A DNA stretch of 64,000 bases from Helopsaltes ochotensis (taxonomy: Eukaryota > Chordata > Aves > Passeriformes > Locustellidae): the NCBI GenBank assembly GCA_013400155.1, contig VXBM01001602.1, forward strand, positions 91,700 through 155,699. Reading direction: 5' to 3'. The translations under genes were made by a program, and so were the position numbers. The notes under the pieces are model-generated. The model saw nothing but the letters and a program-made list of their open reading frames with translations. It was not told where the DNA came from and did no database searches. Positions 54,873 to 64,000 of the stretch are shown here, piece by piece; position 1 is the stretch's first letter, and every line of letters begins with the position of its first letter.

Positions 54873-55385
54873 ATGGCTTTTTATTTGCTTTGTCCCAGTG
54901 TGCCCATTAATAGGAACACACCAGCCCCACAACTGGGAGGCATCGACGTCCAACCTTCCTCGTGGGTGGGAGAGGCGCTGGTGCCGAGCGCTCCCCTCCC
55001 AGTGGTTCACGCCAGGATAAAACAGCATTTTGGGACAAATTCCGTTCTCTGGGACCCTGGCAGCAAACAGCTGCGGGCTGACTCTGCTGAAGAGGTCCAG
55101 GTTATTTTAAGGCTTCTCCTGCAGGACTGGTGCTGCATGGGAGCAGTGACACTGTTGGCTCCCAGCTCTCCTATGGAACGTGTGGTTGTTGTGGGGATGC
55201 TCTCGCCATGCCTGCCCATCCCACCCCGAGCTTGTCCTCACAGCTTCACAGATTCAGCGCATACCAAAAGGGCTGGCTTGCACTGCCCCTGCTGTGTTTA
55301 TGGATGTGTCTTTGCCTTGAAGCAAACCAGAAGCATTCCCGCAGCCGAGCTCAGCTGCGGAGAGATTAAGGCTGTTCTTCATTAA
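54873..55385 (+). other. Unrecognised 170-codon ORF in CpG-rich block
   Basis: An ATG-initiated frame of 170 codons, ending in TAA at 55383-55385. The frame is stop-free back to at least 54612, which makes about 257 open codons. The block at 54940-55370 is clearly richer in CpG than the rest of the window. The translation is Leu/Ser/Pro/Cys-rich (for example GGIDVQPSSWVGEALVPS) and matches no family I know. A reverse-strand frame of 140 codons (54606-55028) overlaps it. It may be a chance frame in GC-rich regulatory DNA, part of a repeat, or an unknown exon. Confidence 0.25.
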
Positions 55386-58300
55386 CACCTTGAAGTGTTG
55401 TTTGCAGTTTCCAGCTCACACCGTCTGCCATTCTGTAGCCACACCAATGAGCACTGTTTGGCTTGAATGTAGATGAAGTGTTCTACCAAGTGTGTCAAGA
55501 GTTGGCTCACGGTCAAGTTTCAGTCATGTAAATGTGTAGGCATAGCCCCAAACAAACTTAAATCTTTCTCTCCATCATGGCAAGGCAGAGCAGGAGAACT
55601 GCGTCAGCCAGCAAAGCTGGAAGACAATATATTTGGATGTTTCTTGTCATGCAAATGCCAAATATTCAAAAATTGTGCCTTCCATGATTATGAGACTGAC
55701 TCTAAAATACCGTGGCCTTAAAATAAAGGCTCTAGAAATCCCTTATATCTTCTATTTTTCTAAGATTCTTCTGAGCCTACCAGCACCTAAAATCACATTT
55801 TTCACCTTTTCTTTTCATCCATGAGCATAGAAAAATGAAGTAAAATATGAAAACTCCTATTCATGCATGAACAACTCCCTTCAGAAGGAGAAGCTTTACA
55901 GAGAAACATCACGTCGTGGAGGTCATAACACTGGATTTGATAAAGCCAGGGACTGAATAGGCCAAAGTTTGCACAGCTGTAAGAATGATACAATTCAGAT
56001 TACAGAATTCTTGCTGACAGAAGGTACATATGGAGTGGAAAACACCAGGTATAGATTACCTGAAAGGAAGGGAAGTAAGTAAAAAGGTCAGAGGGAGCTA
56101 CAGTTGTTGTCTTGTGCAGTGCAGTACAAGCATTCTCAGTCACACACCAGGGAAACTGCTTCAAGGCTGTCAAGTTCTTCCTTCAGCCCAGAACTCACCC
56201 ACTCCCATAAAAAGTTACTTGATACCAGCCTGTATTTTGGAGGACTGGATTATCACTTGGTACCCTAATCAGGTCTTACCTGTGGAATGCAGTGTGCCAC
56301 TGGACTGTTCATTTCTAACTGGTATCACATGCACCACCATAGTCAGTGCAGAAAAGCTCTGAAAGTTCTTCAGATTTTAAAATCATGTTACATAGGATTT
56401 TTTTTTTCCTAATTGTTTTAAATTATTTTAAATTATACGCTGCTTGTGTTTGAAGTATACACTACTTTTTTTAAACAGTTTCATATGATTGTTAAACTAG
56501 CAGATTCTTGTTAATTTTAAAATACACTTTTAAATAAATTCTCTATGGGTTTAGAGACTTTGTTATCCATTGTAATTAAGTGTAGTTTAAATTTAGCACA
56601 TTTTAACTTCCCTTTAGTCTTATATCGCCAATGACTTCATGATATCAAGACTCTTAAATATATTCTGATACTTAATATTTGCCTTTTAATTTGTTTAAAA
56701 AATGAAGTATAAGAATCTTTTTGTATACAGATACAGAAATAATATAGGAGTTCAAATATTGAACGTTACTGCATTTTTTCCCCCCAAGACCCTTTAGGTT
56801 GAGTCATAGAAAACACCCTCCTAATTTTCAAATTTCCTACTGCTTCTTCATAGATGACAGCACAATATATATAAAACATCATATGATGTTCCAAATTTAT
56901 AATTATCTTGATAGAGGCTTCTCTAACATCAGGGACAAGGGCTTCATAATTTAATTCGAGTATTGCAATGATCAGCATTCCCATAGTGCAAAGCTTAAGA
57001 CATCTGACCTCAAGAAACAAACAGATTGAGATAGATCATTATCAGTAATCTAGTCTTTGCCCACAAACTTTCACTGAAATTTCAAGTCAGTTAAATTACG
57101 TAGGTTTTATGCTGTTTGCTAAAATGAGGAAGTTTTGCACTTTCTATTAATCTCTATTTGATAACTGCAGTCTTAATTACACTGAGTTACTGATTTTCCC
57201 CCTGCCAGCCAACACACGAACATTACACTATTTAAATACAGACTCTTGTTTCTCCTTTTGAAAAGAAGATGTGGGACTCATCTCACTTTATTCTTGCAGT
57301 ACATTTACAGCGTAAACCTAACTGCTCTGTCTCTGTAGCAGAGAGTGGGAGTCAGACACCCACATACCTCTCATGGCTGCTCCTGCCACTTGTGTTAGGC
57401 ACTTAGGCAAGCATGGCACAAATTCTCCTGCCATCACTGACTGGCTCCAGATAACTCTGGTTGGATACTGACATTTATCACAGGTTTGCTTGCCATGGAT
57501 TGGAAAGAGGACGATGATGATCTTTTAAGACCGGAGTCACCATGACACATCTTTCCATGACAAAAAGGTATCAGCTCTTCTGGTCCTGAGCAAGCTGCTG
57601 CATGGACTTCCAGTTATGCTTCTGACTGAACAGTTTGTCTCTCTTTCCCTGTCACTATTAGCAAAATCGTGACTCTCAGAAATCCTAGCCCTTTTGACAA
57701 AAAGAAAAAAGTAATTTTGATATCTGTATGTCTCAAATTCTTGATAAAATCTACTAAATCTCTATAATTTATAATCCCTAGAGCTGTTCTCAGGAAGGGG
57801 CAGACATCTGCTTTGTCTCAGCGTCAGGACTTTTGACTTCCTGTAAAAAGCAGTTCTTTTGTGGGACTTCCTCTCTGCCTTGGCAGTCAGACAGGAGGCT
57901 GTATATCATGAGCAGTCGGGCTGGCTCACCTGTCCTTTATCCTGTTTCCTTCTTTTCCACTGGAGAAAGCTGAGAGTATTTGTTTGTACTCTTTATGCGG
58001 CTGTCTCTCTGTCATCACATGTTTTTGAGAGGAAGTCAGTCTCACTTTTCTTTCATGGGAAATCCAGTGGGATATATCCCTAAATATCAAATCAAATTTT
58101 GTGTTAATTGAAGGTGGGCTTTGTGATGTATTTCAGCGTCTGCTGACCTCCTGTTCCTCCAGTCCAGAAGGAACTGGGGACTTTGTTTCCACCTTGAGCA
58201 GCAAGTTATTTCACTTTTCTGAGTAGCACAGATGGCACAAACAAAATATATCATAGAGTAGATATGAAATTTGAAAAGGTCTGCAAATAATCCAAATTAG

Positions 58301-58955
58301 GTTAAGAAGAGTGATCTGTGCCTCCTGTATTTGTGGAATTGGCTTGTATCTCCATGAAGATTAATGTAAATGGGAACCTTTTCTTTGCAAAGCTTAAAAT
58401 TACTGGTCCCGTTGGTCTTTGCAGACTTGTTCAGTATGTTTCTGATCAAGATATCTTTTGCAAGATAAACAGTAATTTTGTGGTCTAGAGTTTTGTGAAG
58501 TTGTGCAATTAATTTGTTTCTAAACTGTAGTGGTATGTGTTTGATGTTTTCTCAGTGGAACATTTTATTGAACAAAGCTCAATTTTAAAAGGCTGTGAAA
58601 CAATTCCATTAGTCTAAATTGAAGAATATTTCAGTAAAGCACATACTTCATAAAAGTAGCCATATAAATGTGAAATCAATTGTTAGCAAGACTGTGTTAT
58701 CACTTGAAATCTTCTGTCCATAATGGTTTTACTTTTAAAGTCTATATAATTCTTCTTAAAATATATTTGCTGGTATTAGCAGCTTTATTTGAACAAGACT
58801 GTATGGCAAAATATTTCAGTTGTTACTATTCTTGTGTTCTTGGGAAACTGGACTAGAATAAATTATCATTATGTGAGTGCATAAATTATTTGGAAACCAT
58901 ATACAAAGAGTAGTTCTCAATGATACAGCATTTAGTAGAGTCCTTCATGTGTTTT
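55386..58955. other. Intergenic sequence, no recognised gene
   Basis: Mostly AT-rich. Frames at 56030-56362 and 57859-58083 are open but carry nothing recognisable. No confident repeat assignment. Confidence 0.55.
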
Positions 58956-59165
58956 TTCCTTGTTCCAGTAATATTCAGTATTCTCACTGATGGCTTGGAT
59001 GAAAGGTTAGAACATACACTTAATAAATTCATAAAGCAAACCAAGCCTTTTGGAAGCAAGGCTGTGGAAAATGACGAAGTAAAGTATGCTGATGTTTAAA
59101 AATAGGTTAGACAAACATCAGCAGGTTTCTCATTGGTCAGGGGTGAGCAAAGAGATGTCTCACAT
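58956..59165 (+). mobile_element. Ancient CR1 fragment, internally deleted
   Basis: Phrases such as TATTCAGTATTCTCACTGAT, GGCTTGGATGAAAGGTTAGA and ACACTTAATAAATTCA translate to FSILTDGLDERLEHTLNKF, the CR1 motif usually seen as FNIFINDLDDGIECTLSKF. Shortly after comes AAAAATAGGTTAGACAAACA, typical of old CR1 3' sequence. The two parts normally lie far apart, so most of the region between has been lost. Confidence 0.6.
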
Positions 59166-60300
59166 CAACTGTTACCTCTATTCCTTTAGTGATTTCTATT
59201 TGTGTGATAATTACAAGAATAATAATTACACATAAAAGAAATATTTTGTGTAGCTCCAGAAAATTGCAGGGTATGTAACCAAAAACTTAGCATTGGTTCT
59301 GGAATTTATTGCATGGCTTTTTTATGTACCTTAAATTGAAGCAATTATACTTCTTATCATTTTGCCCACGTCAGTACTGATTAAAAATTCCTAGGGTCTG
59401 ACGGCTTTGTGAATGGGTCTTTGTGAAACAAATATGTGAACATAGTCAAATGTCTGTGGTAGGATATAACATATTCATACTTGTAAGAAATTTTGGTCTT
59501 CAATCTACTCATAGTCCATGGAAAAAGATGGACACCTTGAGGTTACCTAGGGAGTGGGGTAATCACCCACCACAGGTACCTCTCCTTCTACATATTCTGC
59601 AGCAAATATATGTTGGAGGTGTATTCTTAGTCTTTCCTATCTTAGTCTGTGATACCAAAAGTTTGATTTTCTTTGGGCTTCACTGAGGACTATCTGGAAA
59701 AATTATAATTGGAAGAAAATCAGAATAGATAATGTAGAGGCCTGTTTTGACCCTTGGTTCCGTGAAGGCATTCAGTGAGTCTTTTATTAAGGTTTTATAG
59801 TTGTTATCAATACATAATGGACATGACCAATATGTGTTAGAGGTAGTTCTACAAAAAACTCATATAAGCCACTTATTAACCTGTTGAATTCTTGCTCATT
59901 GTTTGTTAATCCTCTAGATTGTTTACTCTGTATTTTGTGTACAGTGTGTGAGAGAGACAATACAGGACTTTAATCCAGAAAGTCTACTATACAGATTATT
60001 TTTTTACAGGGATAATATTATATTGACATTTTTTAAGTACTAAGCTACTGGACATGTATTCTTTAAAAAATGGAATGTTTAATCCTGGATAATGTTTTAG
60101 GAACCATACAGTATAAGGCCTTTCTCCCTCATAAGCATTGTGTGGCTAACAGAGAGACTGTAAAATTTATCCCAAATCTTGTCTTAATGGAGCATTTGCT
60201 ATTGCATGGCTAAAAAAAAAAAAAAGTCTAATTTATAGGGCTTTTTAAAAATTGGAATTAAACTCCAGCAACCAGTGATGACTAGTTATTGTTCCTTTTG
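59166..60300. other. Intergenic sequence, no recognised gene
   Basis: AT-rich. One open frame of about 87 codons at 59423-59686 has no family motif. An A run lies at 60211-60224. Confidence 0.6.
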
Positions 60301-60301
60301 T

Positions 60302-60483
60302 CAACAGGCAAGATGAAGGAAGTTCTGGCAGCTTACCATGTCCCGGGCTCTGCAGAGCTAAGTGAGAAGTGCGCCCACGTTCTAGCACGCATCACATCAC
60401 ATCGACCTTGGGTCTGGAGTGCCAGAAGGATCCCAGCGCTGCGCTCGGAGACGGCTCTGAGCACCTCAGTACCCCGTTTTTGA
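60302..60483 (+). other. CpG-rich block after a splice-acceptor-like site; possible exon
   Basis: A pyrimidine-rich acceptor-like sequence (TTATTGTTCCTTTTGTCAACAG, ending 60307) is followed by about 170 bp holding ten CpGs (60344-60476). An ATG frame runs from 60313 to the TGA at 60481-60483, 56 codons: it starts MKEVLAAYHVPGSAELSEKC and ends SVPRF. No family recognised. A GTACCC at 60469 is only a weak donor candidate. It could be a 5' exon of a downstream gene, a relic CpG-rich element or chance. Confidence 0.2.
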
Positions 60484-63400
60484 CAGAACCCAGGGATGGC
60501 AATATTACACACCAGTATTACCTGTCTGGGGCAGGTTTAATTTTATAAATTAAAACAATAAACTCTATGAGTTTCTAGACCATATTTGTGCTGTTGAGGA
60601 TGATCTGCTCAGATGAACAGTTTTGCATCCATCGAAGAGACAGGTTCTTCTGCTGGACCAGAAGATGACAGTGGACTGTATATTGTAACTAATATAATTT
60701 GTAGCATCTCCTAGTGCAAATAATTGAAGAACAAATTGCAAGAAAATCCTGTAGGGAATAAGACATGCTATGTTTTGATCTGCAGATTTTTTAAAAAGTT
60801 TTGTTTTTTTAAAGATAACCACTTTTAGATAACACTATGTGTGCAGTCTATGTGCAGCTCTTCACTGTGGCTGTCTGTATTCTGGAGATGATGAATTCCT
60901 TGTAAGACACGTCAACCTTTTAAAATTTGTGATTAATCCTTAAATTATGAGATTATAATAAGAAACTAGAAGGGAAAACTTCTAGGGCTTTTATTTGAAA
61001 TGTCTCCAATTACTTCCTGGTAAAGTCCTAAAAGGAGAAGGAAAAGGTGGGAAGTAGGAATTAAATACAACCCCCCCCCATATTGCATTTCTTTTTTTGG
61101 CATATGCACCTATCTAAATATGTGTTTGATCTAATATCCAAGGAGAGAGAAACAGCTAAAAGTTAGCTGAGTCATCACAAAAGGTCTGTGTTTTTGAGCA
61201 GTATTTGCTGATTTTGTCTCTTGAATAGCTATAGAAAAGAAGGTATATGTATATGCCCCACCATATGTGAAAAGGACATACTTGCCATTCCTCTATTTAT
61301 TTTTGCTCCTTCAAAAATTAAAGTGTCAGTTATTTGGAATGCTGTAGTCTGTGGTCTCTTTACGTTTGTTTAGTGAGAGCCTTTCAGCAAAATCATTCCC
61401 ATTATAGTGTAACTGCATGGTGACCACAGCTTTGGGCCTGTATAATAAAGATCTAAATTCAAATTTTTTTTTCTCATCATTTTCTCTATTTTTATATTGT
61501 ATCTGCAAGTCTTTAATTGTAGTCCTGCTCATTGCTGTGCTTAGAAGATTTGGCAAAACTTTTAGGAAGGAAGGTATTTGTATGGTTGAACCTTGTTCTC
61601 CTTTGTGTTATTATTTGCAACACATTAGAGAGCAAATGCAAAATGTTAATAAATCAAAAGAGATGCTTAAATTTGGTTTGCACATGAGCCCCCGGGACAA
61701 TAAGGAGATCAGACACTTTGCATCCCAGATTTAAGGCCATGCTCAAGTATTTAGCATCTGGTCTCTATTAATTAGTAATCCTGCAAAGGTATTGGAGGAA
61801 AAAGCTGCAGAAAAGTTGAGTCTCAGCTGGCTTTGATTTGCTGTGTGTGACATATTGTGCTGAACACACAGCTGTGCTATACAGCAGAGTTCAAAAGACA
61901 CTCAGACACTTTTTACTTCCTCCTTCTTGTTTCCTTCTCCAAAGACAAAACATTGAATTATAAAAATGTTCTTCATGTAGCAATTAAGTTTGTGTGAGCA
62001 AAAACTGCTCATGGCTTTTCAAAAATTAATGTGGTCCTGGCAAGACTATCTTAGGCATGCTGCATTATAGCAGGGGTTTGTCCCACTATGGTTAACTCAT
62101 AGCAAATACCTGAATTCATATCAACAGAACACCTCTGACCTTTGAAATCTTTTAGCTGGGCATCACTATTAGCCTGCATCTGATATAATTGCATATGAGT
62201 GGTGGAGTGCTCACTGCAGTGAGATCCATACCACTGGGTCTAAACACAAATAGGGGCAGACAGCAGCATCTCAGAGCAGTTCCCTGATCAATTTCAGCTA
62301 ATCTAAGGCTGAGCTCCTGCTCACCTTCTGCCCTGCTCACACCTTCCCACGACCTCCTTCAAAGAGCTCCACACCTAAGAGGCTTCCTGGTGTGACTGAA
62401 AACATCCTTGTGTAAGAGTTTAGCTCACGTGCCAGCTCTGACGGCAGGGAGAGGATGGGAAAGAACACCTTTTCATCAGCAGTTTAATTTTAGGTTGGCT
62501 TACCCTGATAGAGGACCCATGTCCTCAGGTGCCTCTGTGAATTAACTGATCTTATTACCTAAACTTTCTTTTCAGGACATTGCTTCCCTATGGCTAAGAA
62601 GTGTTCCTTGATTCAGTAACACCACAAAGAAAATAAAGCACTGGAAATTAATTAAATCCTTAGAAAATAATGGTATCTTTAAAACAACTTGTGCAGTGGC
62701 AGTATTTGTGGTACCAGAAAAATACAATGCCACAAAAGGAATACATTCTTGCCATTCAAATTATTCTTTATATCAAAATGTTTTTAGAAAAACAGAAGTG
62801 AAAGCTGTGGGCCATAACAGTATGAGAACAGCTGTGCTAGCAGACCCTTAGCTATTAATGAGGTTTATGCCCAGTATGTGGACAGTTGGACCCACCAGAA
62901 CTACATGCTTGAGCTTGACCATGGCACCATTTGAATATGAATGACAAGAATGAATTGCCCAAGAGCAGGGCCTTGTTTTGGAGAAATAGCTTTTTGTCTG
63001 TACTGGAGGCTGCTGAAGTTTGACCGTCCTGTTGGGTGAACTTTTCTGGTGAGATGGGTGACTGTTGCCCATCTGTCGAAGGAGCGATTAAAAAACAAAA
63101 CACGACAAAACAGGCAAACCTCTTGGCACTCCAGTAAGGGCAAAGGTTGAAGCTTTTTGTTCTTTGGATGAATCCCCCTTTGAGATGTCTCTCCATGCTT
63201 TCCCTTGGCATCTGGACAAGCCCTTCTTTGTGAAGGGACATGAATATGGAGAGACCTGCAGAGCACCCGTCTCTTCAGTCTGCTTCAAAGGAAACTTTCA
63301 AAAGTCATTATTTTCTAGCAACTTTAAACATCTGAATGGGGGCAATGCTGGCTTTACAAACAGCATTAGCTGATTGTGATGACTTGGAGCAATTCAGTAT

Positions 63401-64000
63401 TTGCTCAATTAGAACACATACTAAATGTGGACTGTGCAGGCAGGAGTGTTGGTTTTGCTGGCTGAAGGTAATGTGTGAATATAGACTTCACATTCAAATA
63501 AGAACATCTTAAGTAATTTCCTAAGCAGACAATAATCCATTCAAAGAATAAAAACATCTGTTCAGGGCCCAGACTGAAATAAATTGTAGGTTTAGAGACA
63601 GGTCTTGTCCAGCATTGTTTGGGCACTAGACGTGTAAGAAACAGTTGACTCTCCAGGTCAGATGGGGCTTTGATGACATGTCCCTGCTACAGCTGAGCAA
63701 ACCAAATCTTACCTGTGTCGGCACTTCTGTTCCTGCTGCCAATTTGCACTGCTGTGGTAGCACAGGCTTTTACAAACATCAGCGTGCTTACAGTTACATT
63801 CCCTTGGGTTTGAACAGTGTGTGTGTGTGTATATATGCTATTGTTGATTCAGCCTATACATGCACAGAAAACCCCACCAGTAGTCATCAAATGCTTATAT
63901 TTGTTAGCTGTTAATCAAAAAAGTCCAAGGTTTTTAAAAACTATGATCATATTTCATTAGCAGTTATGTACCTTAATTTTTAAATTCTCTGTTGCAAGAG
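60484..64000. other. Intergenic or upstream sequence, no recognised gene
   Basis: AT-rich DNA with a C run (61071-61079) and a GT/TA microsatellite (63818-63838). Three overlapping reverse-strand frames at 62848-63288 (up to 128 codons) are open together but show no recognisable domain. No exon of TIAM2, the expected downstream neighbour, was identified. Confidence 0.6.

Noticed and set aside
62848..63288. Three overlapping reverse-strand frames, one beginning MGNS, considered as TIAM2-like N-terminus
   Set aside because: The resemblance stops after four residues, the strand is opposite to the expected gene direction, and no splice or promoter context is evident.
25561..64000. Search for coding exons of TIAM2 or another neighbour
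   Set aside because: No long exon or recognised motif was found; only weak candidates (54873-55385 and 60302-60483) remain and are listed as uncertain.
1..64000. CRISPR arrays, operons, phage or plasmid functions
   Set aside because: Sequence composition, introns and CR1/SINE content are those of an avian chromosome; nothing prokaryotic is present.

Overview
The window looks like vertebrate nuclear DNA, most likely from a songbird (passerine). It is AT-rich and holds an interrupted gene with GT-AG introns, several CR1 LINE copies (the dominant avian and reptilian retrotransposon), and two short elements joining a tRNA-Ile-like head to a CR1 3' tail. That last combination is the hallmark of TguSINE1, a SINE family known from passerines. 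No operons, CRISPR arrays or tRNA/rRNA genes are seen.

The only protein-coding gene I can support is SCAF8 (RBM16), on the + strand from the left edge to about 25.56 kb. The first exons, encoding most of the N-terminal CTD-interacting domain, lie to the left of the window. Sixteen coding exons are inside: 1302-1458, 2585-2715, 5605-5781, 9362-9441, 9843-9960, 12534-12665, 12788-12900, 13390-13583, 15754-15854, 17475-17588, 18256-18412, 19565-19695, 20645-20789, 21305-21385, 21988-22209 and 22850-24552. Joined, they keep one open frame of 1,251 residues ending in TAA at 24550-24552. In order they encode the end of the CID, a Gln-rich segment, an acidic patch, an Arg/Ser domain, one RRM, Pro-rich segments, a 13-unit repeat of about 15 residues, an Arg/Asp/Pro repeat and an acidic C-terminus. 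The 3' UTR follows, with AATAAA signals at 25224 and 25536 and a possible distal one at 27250. Residue numbers below count from the first residue encoded in this window; add about 107 for the full protein if the missing N-terminus is as long as I recall for human SCAF8.

From about 25.6 kb to the right edge I find no convincing gene. This stretch holds a partial, decayed CR1 LINE on the minus strand (about 52.03-54.09 kb), three older or shorter CR1 pieces, two TguSINE1-like SINEs (39.3 and 41.1 kb), a compound GATA microsatellite (48.37-48.51 kb), and some GC- or CpG-richer islands at 37.1, 45.2-46.1, 54.9-55.4 and 60.3-60.5 kb whose role is unknown. In other vertebrates the gene after SCAF8 is TIAM2, so these islands may be regulatory DNA or 5' non-coding exons of that gene, but no TIAM2 coding exon is visible.

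The most interesting observations are the repeat array in the last SCAF8 exon, which makes the protein longer than its human counterpart; a 112-codon open read-through after the fifth exon; a 28-bp perfect palindrome inside the CR1; a CpG-rich 170-codon ORF at 54.9 kb; and a CpG-rich block just after a good splice acceptor at 60.3 kb. I found no clear new biological system.
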